DNA of 64,000 nt, taken from Aphrocallistes beatrix. Taxonomy: Eukaryota; Porifera; Hexactinellida; Sceptrulophora; Aphrocallistidae. Below, in pieces: positions 1-11,437 of this stretch. Position numbers and translations under genes: made by a program. Every line of letters begins with the position of its first letter. Position 1 is the stretch's first letter. The notes beneath the pieces are model-generated. The model saw nothing but the letters and a program-made list of their open reading frames with translations, did not search any database and was not told the DNA's origin. The stretch lies in the NCBI GenBank assembly GCA_963281255.1, contig OY725488.1, positions 7,971,524-8,035,523 on the forward strand. The letters run 5' to 3'.

Positions 1-250
1 AAGTTTATATTTCTCTTTCGTATGATTTCATTTTTGTATAGGATGGATCTGAGAAGAATATAGTTTAATGTCGAAAACTCTTAATATGGCTATAGATTGT
101 AATATAAAAATAAATTCTCAAAAATAGAAGTATAAAATGAAATGTAAAAAAACTAAAAAGTTACATAGTAAGTGTGAGTGTTGCCCTTACTAAGCTAGAT
201 TAGCAAGGTTAACTAGGCGAGAAGTGTCCTACTTGAGCGAACTAAACCAT
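1..250. other. AT-rich spacer downstream of ELOVL
   Basis: This stretch is AT-rich and shows no credible exon. It lies just past the stop codon of the minus-strand elongase and probably holds its 3' UTR. I see no convincing poly(A) signal. Confidence 0.4.
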
Positions 251-1709
251 TCACTCAGTGACCTCGGTTTCTGAAGTTAGTTTCTGCTCTTTTTTAAGCT
301 GTCCGTTACTCTCCGTCTTCTTTGAACGCTTCTTCTTGATGTAAGTGTGATAGTAGAAATTGCCGAACAGAAACAAGAACGAAGTGGCGTAAGTAACGAA
401 TGTAAACTGCATCCACATAGGGAAGTTGCATCCCGTGGTTATTGTGTAAAATCCCAAGACGACGCCACTGCCAAACTGTACCTGGGAATGGGAGTAATCT
501 GTCAACTGTCCAGGTAGTTTATGACCTCAAGGTTCACTTACCAGTTGAAGATCAGTGATGTATCTCTTCCACCAGAGATACGGTCGCAGGTCTGGGAATG
601 CAGACAGACCGTAATAGGTGTACATCACGATGTGTACGATGGAGTTCAGTACGCTCCCAAGGGTGGCTACAAATATTGATTGGTAGATAGCTTCCCACAA
701 ACTCTATTAACTTACGTCGGATTAGTTCATTGCATCAAAGAGTATAGACTTAGATACTTAAGTAACATAACTCACGCACATTGACCTCCTATTTGAACAT
801 AGAAGAGAAACAGAAGGCAATAATTGTATGGAGTAAATTACATATTGGATTGTAAGCGATCCTTACCAGCTACCCAAGCGATGCCCATCCACCAGATGGC
901 AAACATTGTGGCATGATGGTAGATGTGTAGGAAAGTGATCTGGTTGTTCTTCTTGCGTAAAATAAAGAAAATCTAGGAAAAAAATTAAAAGATAACATGA
1001 CTACTTTGATTTCGGAAATTGATTCAGTAGAAGGACTTACAGTGTCTAGAAATTCTATACATTTGGAGAAGTAGTACCACCAGAGTGCATTCGCAACCTA
1101 CACAGTACAAACAGAGACAAAATAGACAAACCGATTCTCAAACAAGGATGATAAGGATACCAACCCTCATGTGTGCTGGATGACGTGAGTATAGCATCGG
1201 CTGGCAGAGCCAAGAGTATTCTACCTCTACAGCACCAAAGAATGCCTAACAAAACAAAAGTTCAGCAAAAAGAATAGAGCAAAAGTATTTCCTACCAATT
1301 CAAGCTCCTACTTCTGTAGCGATGTAAGTGGAGAGTCCGACCATGGCAAAGTTGTAGAAGAAGAGGACGAACTGTAGGTCCCACTCCTTCCTGTTCTTCA
1401 TGATCTTCGGTCCCAAGTAGACTGTCAGTACGTAGAGCGCTACGAGGAAGAGCGTAGGGAAGGGAGACCCCATCAGGAACCAGTCCTTTGTGCGGGGATC
1501 TGTAAGTATGCAGCATTAAATGATTTCAGAAATGTACGTAACTCTATTGAATTGGCGTTACCTTGCATCTCAAGAGCAGCTTTGTAGAACTCAAAAGGCC
1601 CTAACTTTATCATTTCCATCTCCCTGAATAGCCGACCTAGTGAACTCTCGTTTACGTACCTGTCCTTAGGAAGCCATTCCTTCCCTTCCATCAGCTCGGC
1701 TCCTGCCAT
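251..1709 (-). CDS. Very-long-chain fatty acid elongase (ELOVL4/7-like)
   Basis: Condensing enzyme of the ER fatty-acid elongation cycle, which joins malonyl-CoA to a long acyl-CoA. Eight exons can be joined in frame with GT-AG introns: 1562-1709, 1312-1499, 1165-1245, 1041-1097, 867-972, 780-788, 542-666, 251-481. They give 314 residues, a normal length for ELOVL4-type enzymes. Visible hallmarks are [10 protein letters not shown] near residue 50, the block [14 protein letters not shown], the substrate-binding [15 protein letters not shown] with the catalytic HxxHH box, and [10 protein letters not shown] followed by YLWWKRYIT. Several hydrophobic segments fit a multi-pass ER protein. The C-terminus is lysine-rich but then acidic, and I see no clear dilysine retrieval signal at the end. 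The odd part is the 9-nt sixth exon, needed to keep [12 protein letters not shown] the same length as in relatives. Family is certain; the ELOVL4 versus ELOVL7 choice is not. Confidence 0.93.
780..788 (-). other. 9-nt microexon of the elongase gene
   Basis: Read on the minus strand this is GAGGTCAAT, preceded by caaatag and followed by the donor gtgcgtgag. It adds two full codons plus split ones, giving GGQS, and restores the frame between the exons at 867-972 and 542-666. The alternative donor four bases further on (gtgagt) would make 13 nt and break the frame. Confidence 0.75.
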
Positions 1710-2085
1710 CTCCTATCTGTCTATTTATCAGCTAATAAGAATAAATATTCCTATTTCAAAGCTGTGGGCATTCAGGCTATAGTTCTGATATCATATAAGA
1801 CCATTATTGTTTATGCTTTAAGTCGATCCGTGTGTGCTGAAAAAGGAAATTGAGCTAATAGTTAATTCTTAGCTTCAGATCCATACATCTAGTTAATGAA
1901 TAGAAAATAGGAATGAAAAGTCTTGGACTAGGATTCGAGAAGTTTTTCCTCATATGGTGCATTTAAAAACTATTCCAATGAAAGTAAGAGTGTAAGCTTA
2001 TTCACACTATGCCGCTTCTCTGGGGAGTTCAGTGTGGATGCGAGTTCCCACAACGACTGATAGACGTGTTGTTATAATCGATGTG
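1710..2085. other. Spacer between POLR3D and ELOVL
   Basis: 376 bases between two minus-strand genes. I see no coding exon. It must hold the POLR3D 3' end and the ELOVL promoter or leader-acceptor region. Confidence 0.4.
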
Positions 2086-3290
2086 TCAAGTTTTGTCGGA
2101 TTGAGATTGGGATGCAAGCACTTCTAAGTTAGGGGAGCATACCATCCGTCCAGATAGGTATCCTAGATGAGTGAGGTGCCCCTGAGAAGACCCGGGAGGA
2201 TGGTCTATGACAACAAGCTCCTGAAGGAATGCAGCGGGGGTGGAATTTAAGAGATCGAATATAGCATCTCCTATTTTCATCGACACTCTCCCTGACTCGT
2301 GTATCCGAACCTGCCCCACACTGCCTTGTGGGAGGTGTCTCAGACTGGAGAGCTCAGTCCTGCCTGCCATGCGGTCTGGTGTGCCTGCTGGATGCGACTC
2401 GTCACTGTTTAAAGGTTTTCTCACCTGTGGAACAGAATCATAATGTCCGTTATAAATAAAGGAAACTTAAGATACGTTGATGCATACAGGAAACTTGTTT
2501 GGGATCTGTAGGAAGAGAATCTGAGCTTTGTCATCAGAAGGATTAAAGAGCTCAGAAGCTAGAGACCTATCTCCCACTTCCCCCTCCGCCATGGGGGTAG
2601 GGGCTAATCCCGGCCAGAGGGAATCCTGCATCCGTGGTTTAGAATTCCAGAGAGAGATCATTTTGTCTCCTCGAGACGCGATTTGACTGTCCAAGCTTTT
2701 GCTGCTAAGAGTTTTATCCAGAGGAATCATCCGAGGCACTGAGTCATCGTAAGGGTCTAGGATCTCTTCTGGGCCCTCCTCTCTTTCCTCCTCTTGCCTC
2801 GTGGGGGAATATGTGTCGACTAGAAGTGTACAGAACATATGAATGACAACGATCAACTATAAATACAATTTAAGTTCGACATACTGGGAGTAGGCGATTG
2901 AGTGGATTCCATCAAACTCTCATTCTGTCCCAGGTCCCTATCCTTCTTCCTCACTACCTTCTCAGCAAGGCCGCATGAGAAGATCGAAGTCGTAACAAAC
3001 ACATTATTTTTCCTCTTTTTCATTTCCCTTTCTCTTCGCACATCAGACACTTGTTGAGAATTAGATGCCTTATGATGGCTGTGGTTCGGCCTGACTTTTT
3101 TATTTGAATTGTCTGCGGTTTTCGCATGATTCCTACTATCCGGTCCCTCTGACGTCGATGAGGGCAACGGTCTTTTGCGGTTGTTTGGAATGTTGGGAGT
3201 GAAAATGGATTTGGGTTTGTTCCCACCAGTAAGCTTCAGGTCTCTACTCGGCCGTAGGGTAGGGAGCTTCTTCCTGCCCTCAAGTGCCAT
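2086..3290 (-). CDS. POLR3D: RNA polymerase III subunit RPC4
   Basis: RPC4 forms a TFIIF-like heterodimer with RPC5 on RNA polymerase III and acts in initiation, termination and reinitiation at tRNA and 5S genes. Three exons join in frame (2885-3290, 2488-2819, 2086-2424) and give 358 residues, near the usual size. The N-terminal part has the family motif FTPNIP in a basic stretch near residue 30, then a low-complexity basic and charged linker. The C-terminal RPC4 domain is clear in the last exon: GQVRIHESGRVSMKIGD, then AAFLQELV, then MVCSPNLEVL, matching the conserved FLQELV and VCSPNFESL of animal RPC4. I chose the ATG at 3290 (MALEGRKK); an in-frame alternative lies 11 codons upstream. 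The chosen ATG sits 2 nt after a TAG acceptor-like site. Confidence 0.9.
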
Positions 3291-4189
3291 GGCTAATTTT
3301 AAATTGCAATTTTGGTAAAACATGACTATTATGAAAATATTTACTAAAAAATATTTTTTTTACATCTGGAGTTAAATATCTACGTAGGTGTATTATCTTT
3401 CCAATTTAATATTAAAATTCAACTGCTCACTGCTACTTCCTTAATTTCTATTTTGTAAAGTAATCAGCCACATTTGCATACTAATATATGCAGGGTGGTC
3501 CGCCTGTTAACAATTGCCCTTGCAGCGAGATTCGTAAATACATATACTGTTACCTTCAGTCCCAAGCATTCTTATAATATTAATTCCTTTCCCTTGTAGG
3601 GTATTCGCGAAGCTAATAAATTTTTTAGCAAAATGCAGCATGCTATTACCAGTTGGAAATCGAAATTGATATAATAATAATAATAATTACAGTTTAAAGT
3701 TTCCCTCTGACTTCACTATCCTAGGTCTCTCTCCCATTGCGATATTAAGAGATAAAGGATGTCCAATATAATGTAATTGTAATATCATACATTGCAAGCT
3801 CGCTAAAAACGCTTATTAATAAAATGCGGGATAAACTGGGAATGATATGATTAAAGTAGCGTAGGCAGACGAGCTGATTTCACGGCTGGAGCGAGTCTGC
3901 GGTAGATGCAGTATTTTAAGAGATTTTCTGTTTCTTTGTGGAGGTAACGAATAGTTACAATCTAAAAGACAAAAACATGATTTATATCTTATAAAAAGTA
4001 CAGAACATCAATTTAAAACATTGTTCTTTAAAACTGCTGCCCACCTTTACAATAGAGATTATTTATTAATTCAAAGTCTGGTTCTGTGAGGTTGATATGT
4101 GAATTGGCTAGATGAGGGATAAGAGTATTTTTATAAAATGAAAAGCTATTTAAATTAATAATATTTAGAATTATTCTATACAAGCATTC
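3291..4189. other. Spacer, no gene seen
   Basis: About 900 AT-rich bases between two minus-strand genes. It has a short ATA/ATT microsatellite near 3670-3690 and no ORF with coding character. I see no transposon ends here. Confidence 0.4.
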
Positions 4190-7100
4190 TTAAGATCTAA
4201 CCATGAATCCTTGATCCCATACGGCTCTGTTGAATCGTGCGTGAGAGTCGTGCATAGAGAGAGGAGGGATCAGTGTATTGGCGGGAATGGTGGCTGGCAC
4301 GTGCGGTGGGGCTTCGGAGATGGCTGTGGTTAGGTCTCCTTGTACCACTGCTACAGATGGGTACTCGGCTGCAGCTAGGAGAGAGAGAGAGAGAGAGCGA
4401 GTAAATCAGACAGGATTAGTGAGCAGTATTAGCAAATAGTAATACCTTGAGCTGATATGGCCTGCGAATGCGAAACTGGGTCAGTCATTGTGATGTTTGC
4501 GTTCCCGATGATGTTACTCGTGGCATTCTCTAGCGAAGTGAAAATAATGGAGGGCACAGGTGGAGGGACACCCCCTGGGATAAGCTGCTGGGGCAGACTC
4601 AGGGAGTTGGGGTAGACCACTGCCGCAGACACGGAAGGGACTATTGTGGGTAAGGAGAAGGAAATGTGTGGCGAAGTATTGTCGGAGAGGTGTGGGAGTG
4701 GGTAGGCAGTGGCTCTACTACCCTGAAACCGCTCTGGAACGCTGTAGGGCTCCATGCGGTTGGACGTTGATCTCCGTGTCCGCATTCTTCCCGAACCAGT
4801 GCTACTGAATTGATTCTCTATGCTAAGAAAGGAATGGGACCAATGAATGGAGAATCAAATTAACCAAATAATGGACTAGAAGTACTCACCGTTCTGGAGA
4901 CTCATTCAGATTGTTAAGCAGCCACACTGCTTCTGCATTCTGTGCTAGCTCATCATCGTGTATGTTGAAAAGCTCTAAATGATTGGTTCCGATAATCAAA
5001 CAATATATGACCACTTTTGGCGGTGAAAATGAAATATACTCGTACACTATGAGGTAAAGTGTTCATTGTTCAAGTTCTCAAACAGTTTTATTCTATACCA
5101 ACTATATTTGTCTTGTATATACTTTCAACTAATGGTAATGAAAATAATATGTACAGTAGGTACATATCTGTATTCTAATTTTTTAATAAAAAATAAATTG
5201 ATCATTGTAGCATAGGTATATGAGAAAGCATGCCGGTGGGCAATGGACTGGTGTGCGTACACGGGGGAGGAGCCGGGTGCATGCTAGGGGAGAGTATGTG
5301 GGAGCAGCTGTGTAGAGAGCATGGAGTGGCGCCAGACGGGATGGGGGGTGACAAACTTCCCAATTATCATAATAGCTACGTATTCCAAAGTTCATCCGAG
5401 GACAGACTTGTACCCCGAGCACTTTTCATAGACCCAGACGCTCAGGACATGACGCGCCTACGTAAGGGACCATTGAGAAAGCTATGGAGTCCAAAGTCCA
5501 ACTTTGTAACTTGGAATAGAGACACAGGGAACCTCTACACAGAGGGATACTACCTCCTATTTCACGATCTACGCGAGGAGGTGACAGAGAAGTTGAGACG
5601 GCTGGTAGAACCTGTTGATAGGTTGGAAGGGTTTCTCTGTTCAAGGTCAATCAGTGGGGGCACTGGTAGCGGATTGATGAAGCGGATCATGGGAACTCTG
5701 ACTGAATACTCTAAGAAGTCGATAGTAGACCTATGTCTCTTTCCGTCCAGGAGGTATTCCAGCATTACGGTAGAACCTTACAACGCTGTGTTCGGGATAG
5801 TTGACAATCACTACTCCATTTTGTTTAGCAATGAAGGTGTGGGGATTATTTGGCTAATGCCTTCGCTAAGCCCTACTCAACCCTGAAAGAAATCAACACC
5901 TTAATCGCGCGGGTCATATGCAACATAACTTATCACGGTCGTGTGAGTGGGGAGGGAGTGTTGGACAAGCTAGTTAGCACAGCAGTGTACCCATCCCGCG
6001 CATTCAACCTAGCTATGCCCAGCTATTCAATCGCACATTTGGAGGAGATCAGCACAGAAGTAAATTGTAAGCTTCAGCTTACACGGAACATTTTCCAGAA
6101 TAACACTCAGTTAGTAGGCTACCCCCTAGAAAAATCGTTTGGAAACTATTTAAACTACGTAGGAGATGTTTCACAAATGGAGTCTCACCAAATGTTGCCT
6201 GCTGTTCAGATATATGCAAATGAAAAGCTATCAGCACATACATCAGTCAATGCCCTAGAAAACCGTGATCAAATTAGTGTATTTGATAAGGGATTGAAAC
6301 CCCATTGCGAACTAGTGCACGTCAGTGTGAACACAGGTGTGTCTGCAGCGCTGAGAGATCTAGCTGCCAAGTACGACAAGCTGGCCAATAGACGCGCCTT
6401 CATACATTGGATAGTTGGGTGCGGGCTTAGCGAAGAAACAATAGATGAATCTAGGCAGCAGCTGAGACAGGTGATTCAAGACTTTGATGCGTGAACAAAG
6501 CGAGGAGAAGGAACGAGATTGTTAACAATATGGTCAAGATCATACTCATAGCTTTTCAATTGGAAATTTTAAGTCACGAAGATTATATTAGTGAATCGAT
6601 ATTTATTTTCGCTCAGAAAAAAATAATACTTTATAAAATTGTTCAGAAAACATATTATTTACTGCTCAAACTTACCCTCAACTGGTTCTGCTGGGTTTGT
6701 ATGGGTGTGCATGATGGAGGTAGGGGTCGGGTTCTGCCCATCAATAATGAAGTAGGAGGCAGTGTCCATATATGTAGACGGGAAGTTGATAGGAGATGTG
6801 TTCAACTGACTGTAAGTGAGAATGTTAGGCGTTCCGACGTAGGCAGACAAGAGCGAGGGGTAGACAACGAAAGGAGACCAGACGGGCTGTGTGATAACGG
6901 GAGGGTTCCCAGAGGGAACGCCTGATGGGAGGGAGGGGGCTTGGGACAAGAGAATTTCTGGGGTTACATTGATTCGGGGTAGAGTAGAGTTGACAGATAT
7001 CCCAGCGACAGGTGGCCACACTTGTCCAGGCGCAGAGTGATTGATTGGAGGAGCTCGAATCTGAAGTAAAAAATGTAACTAATTCCGATACTATTAAAAC

Positions 7101-7258
7101 TTTTGAAATAAAAATAGTTGTGTATAACCATATGTGCACCTCATTTATCATCTATTCACTTTATAGTTGATACATATATGTAGGATATTATATGGAATAT
7201 GTACCAATGGTAGTTTACTCACCATCCCGGGCATTCCTGTGAGATTGCGATTTTCCAT
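4190..7258 (-). CDS. Proline-rich protein of unknown function
   Basis: I do not recognise this protein. Five exons join in frame with good splice sites: 7223-7258, 6676-7060, 4890-4974, 4446-4822, 4190-4374, giving 355 residues. It begins MENRNLTGMPGM and is rich in Pro, Ser, Thr and hydrophobic residues, with no signal peptide or membrane segment. Two short ordered-looking blocks stand out: an acidic-helical one in exon 3 (HDDELAQNAEAVWLLNNLNE) and the C-terminus (DSHARFNRAVWDQGFMVRS). Exon 4 has a basic patch (MRTRRSTSNR). Composition suggests a disordered adaptor or transcription cofactor, but that is only a guess. Intron 2 (about 1.7 kb) contains an antisense tubulin-like gene. The intron 4 acceptor is preceded by a GA/CT microsatellite at 4379-4400. 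The ATG lies 3 nt after a TAG. Confidence 0.75.
5230..6494 (+). pseudogene. Divergent alpha-tubulin-like gene, intronless, one frameshift
   Basis: The first frame (5230-5886) has a tubulin N-terminus with GGGAGCMLGESMWEQLC, then REHGVAPDGM, VPRALFIDP and a nucleotide-binding loop SGGTGSG, where the family norm is GGGTGSG. The second frame (to 6494) carries the C-terminal half, ending with RRAFIHWIVGCGLSEE, which matches alpha-tubulin KRAFVHWYVGEGMEE. The two halves align to alpha-tubulin without a gap if one base is missing in the GGGG run at 5841-5844, so there is a single -1 frameshift. About 25 residues before the C-terminal helices appear absent relative to alpha-tubulin. It has no introns and sits inside intron 2 of the opposite-strand proline-rich gene, like a retrocopy. 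Either it is a young pseudogene or the homopolymer is a sequencing error and this is a divergent functional tubulin. Confidence 0.8.
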
Positions 7259-7720
7259 TTTCTAAGGGGAATATTCCAATTAGAGTAGAATAACAATTGA
7301 GTGTGCAATCGTTCGAAAAGGAAAACATCTAATTACATGCGAGTTATGAATAATATCATCAATCGACCCTTACCTTCGTAAGATATTTGATGTGGGAGTC
7401 CTAGACAAAAATCCAATAACTCAATGCACATACCATTGTACTTGTAATGAATCGGTGCTGCTATTACCTTGAATACACAGAGAACACACTCTTTCTTCTC
7501 AGTATTCCACACGAGCTGCAGAATCAAATAGTTTTTCTTTCTTTTACTGTAGCTGATACGGCACACATAGAACTAGAAGATCATCAAGTATTTAACAAGC
7601 ATTCTACTGAAAGATAGAACTGGTTTTGTAAAGTCTAGCAATCGTCAGTTGCTCTATTCTTGGAGAAGTAGTAAAATAATGGCGAGGTATCATCGCATTG
7701 ATTAACGACATAATGCAATT

Positions 7721-10700
7721 CTAAATCTGAGGGATAAAGTGTGGCATCCCTAAAACAATTCTAGCTACAAGGTTCAAGCGGAGATAGTCAATGGCATACA
7801 GCTGAGAGACATTTGTACCAAATGCTATCGTGAGGAACGAGTTGATAAGATGTGCAGTTTGAAAGAATGAAAAGAGATGAGAGAATACTTACCATTTTCT
7901 CGACGAAAAAATCCTCCATGCTTTGATTTGTTTCGGTAACGAAATCAACCTTCATAATCTGATTCATTTTCTTCCCAAGATCGAGGGATTGGTCACATTC
8001 CTTGGTTCCACTCTGAAGGGTGAACTTGAGATTGCAAGGCCAAAAACTTGTGTTTCTGTAGAAGAAGTAATAATAAGTAATAACATCACCAATAGCTGTA
8101 TACTTCAATTGAATAGTAATGTTAACGACAATATTGGAACAATGTCAAACATCGTTAACAGTTTAGTCATGCTTGAAACGCGACCTAAAGACACTATTCC
8201 TTTGCTGGTAACCATTACTACATGTTTTGGTGTAGAGCGTAATTTAACAATCTAACATATGTACACTTATGTACACGTATAATAACAAGTAATTTATCCG
8301 TTCAATTCTTCATATGAATACCGCCAACCAGCTCGTATATCATTGAACCAAACAACCATGAATAGACGTGTTATGGATAGCATTAAAGGTAGAGTCAATA
8401 ACTTACATTTCTTGTGAATCGAATGAGATGAAATGTACTTGAAAAGTGGATGGGCCACCCTGGGAATGTAGAAAAATAAAAAGTATAATCAATATGCTCA
8501 ATAAAAAGATTGTAAAGAACTCACAAGTTGGATGTATCCTGTCCATCTCAAAAGTTTATGCTGCAAAATATGACATAAAAATATAATATGTATGTAGGTA
8601 TTTAGCCTTGACAACTAATTATAAGGAGTGCTGGTTACCTGACCGAGAATCTGTCGAATATAAGACTGAGGTTTTGTTCTGGAACAAAAAGGTTGATGTT
8701 CCTAAATAATCCATTTTAAAATAAATACCTTTCTACAGAAATGTGCACACGGTGTGTTAACATGCCAGCATACCATACCTCGATCAGGTCGTTGGGGTAT
8801 ATAATATCGCACTGTGGACAGCGAGAAGGCTTCTTTTCGCATTCTGACTGGTGAGTGTAGAAGTGTCCGCGAGGGAATTTGGAACCACATCCAAACGGAC
8901 ATTGAATCTCAGCTAACTGACACACAGTCAGATGATCCTGCGAATAATATCACAAAATAAAATAATGTTAACGAATCTGAAAAGGTGAAAGTATCGAAGC
9001 AGCTTTTGTTCATTAGATATGTTTAATTCGTTGGTTTGTTCTGGAGATGTTGCTCCGATCACATTGATTTATTTTGACATGGAGAATTACAATATGGTAG
9101 CTATTCTCAATTACTCGAAACTGATCGCTACTCACCTCCAATTCTCTCAGCTCCCCCTTCCAAACACATCCGGGTTTAGAGTTGTTGCAGAGGACAGTGA
9201 GAGATAAGACTTCGCGGCGAGCGAAATTGTCTGGAAAAAGCTAAAAGAAGGAATAAGAACAATCAAACGATTAAATCGTGGGTAGTTTGTAGCTTCTTAA
9301 TGGTAGATGTTGTGGCGATAATGAATCCCAAATTAGATACGTACATTATTATCAAATTAGTAGAATTAGGTTTCATCGGAAAATTCTTCAATCTAATAGC
9401 ATAAATTTGAACTGAATTTCATAATATACATTTTAAATAAACGTGATCAGTTATAATTGAGAAATATAAAAATGGCAATAGAGGATTCATATTCTAGTTC
9501 TCCAGTTAATTACATTTTGGTGTCGCGTGGGCGATTTGGATGTATTGAAAGTACAGAACAAATTTGTTCTTGAAGCCGGATGAAATAGTAACAATTGACG
9601 TTGTATGGTTCAACAAATCATATTGAGAAAAGCAGAGCTTCTCAATTTAGACACGAAATGTGATAATATACGATTAATACAAACGTCTGGATCCATCTGA
9701 AAATATAACACACATATACCTAGAATTTTTCAATACTGACTGATGGTAATTGAAAAGAAATTATTAGGTAATTCGTTATCGAATGAGCAGCATCTGCTTC
9801 GATGACCCAATGATTCAACTCTCTAAAGCCCATTTTTAAAATATAAGATAGGTTGAAATAAAAATATAGATTTTGGGGTATGCAAATGACTATAGGGCAG
9901 TGTTAATAGAAAACTTTTTCAGCTCAAAAATGACCTTTAGTGGGTGTGCGGGGGGCGGGCGGTGTTTCATTATGACTATCTCATTATTTGATTAAAGTAT
10001 AATGGATTACGAACTTGTAATGAACGCACTGAAGTTTAAAACGTCAAGATAAATTGGAGTGTAGCTATACCGACTGTAAAAAAATCAATTGTAATAAATG
10101 CCCAGTACTTGATGAATATACGTAATGAGATACTGATTGTAATGATGGCAATGACGGCAATATACAAATGCGGTAGCTAAATATGGATGCGGGTGATGGA
10201 GCTGAAACATGTTCCTAACTAACTGAGGCATTAGAAGAAGAATCAGTGGAGATGTGAATGGGAAATGAAAAATCTCACTATTAACATGAATCCTGGAAAT
10301 TTTGAAAAGGCTGCCTGTTGATCAAATAATGAAATTTACTTAAATCCACATAAATAAATTTTCAAAAAGAAAAAAAACAAAAGAATCTCCAGTCTAACAC
10401 AATTGTAATCGAATGGAGAAGGTTTGAAACAGACCTGTGTAATCGAGAGGGGTTTGTTGTCAATGGGACACCTTGGACCTGTCATCCTACATACAAATAA
10501 AATCCATAATAATAGCACAACAAATCAATTATATTGTTTCAAACTGACACAAGAAGCAGGGATGCCCCCAATTGGTTGCAATTTTAAAATTCTCTTATCC
10601 GAATTTCCATATCTCACACGCAGTAACCATCTGTCTAGACTGCAATACCCACCCAGCAGTTTCAGAGTGTCATAGCACACTACCTAGCTGGGTAGGGTTA

Positions 10701-11437
10701 CGAGATTCACAATCACTTTCAGAGTATTGAAAAATAAACTCTGTACCATCCATCCTATTAACTGTCATTATTGAATAAGGAGTATTATTACCAATGAGTG
10801 CTGGATAGGGGACGGCAAGATAAAATGTCACTTGATCAGCCCCCAAATGTGCACTATGTTCTCATATCTCAAAGATAATATCAAATTAAATACACTAGAC
10901 ACTACTGGTAGCTGAAGTTATGATAATAATCCCACGCTCGCACTAAACAGACCTGATAACAAGTCACAACTATAATGATATGTAGCAACAAATCTTAATC
11001 TACAGCCATTCCAATTAATGGATCCAGACATTTCTAAATATAAATTCAAATCTGGGAACACGTAACTCTTTCGAAAGAATTCAATGAATCTCAGAGGGTA
11101 CAGGGAGTACATGTTAGCGGTGAGGTTCAGTCACTAACAACTTCCAAATCCATTTACAGATTTCGTGCACAAAAAATATTTTCTGCTCACTTGAACGTTT
11201 TGAAGCCAATACGTAGTTTTAAAGTTGCCAAATATAAAATATGAATGAGTGTACTATATTTATAACAAACGCTTCATACCTGAGAGCATTATCAATGCAA
11301 TTACCACAGAATCGATGTCCACAGGGTGTCTGTAGTGGATCCTTTTGCCCCAGGAGACAAATTGGACATTCGAGTCTCTTCTTTAGAGGCGGTTCAAAGT
11401 TTGCGTCGTATCCATATGTTCTCGGGGAAGAGGCCAT
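7721..11437 (-). CDS. TRAF6-like RING and TRAF-zinc-finger protein
   Basis: Likely E3 ubiquitin ligase or signalling adaptor. The first four exons are solid: 11280-11437, 10435-10486, 9136-9240, 8779-8937. They encode a RING of the TRAF6 type (CPIC, then [11 protein letters not shown], ending CPID so the last ligand is Asp), then [16 protein letters not shown], nearly identical to the TRAF6 linker, and TRAF zinc fingers with regular Cys/His spacing to residue 123. Downstream exons are less certain: 8639-8678, 8525-8546 (or 8560), 8407-8459, 7893-8055, 7721-7801. They read [14 protein letters not shown] and [13 protein letters not shown], which resembles the WPF-containing core of a MATH domain but is divergent. 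No coiled coil is visible. Joining exon 4 to exon 5 in frame may need a 4-nt exon (AAAG, 8729-8732). Confidence is high for RING and fingers, modest for the C-terminal half. The first introns are long (1.2 and 0.8 kb). Confidence 0.8.

Noticed and set aside
7333-7566. Possible extra exons of the TRAF6-like gene (LVWNTEKKECVLCVFK)
   Set aside because: A stop codon in the last accepted exon (7721-7723) and the lack of a phase-consistent join made them unlikely, though a longer isoform is not excluded.
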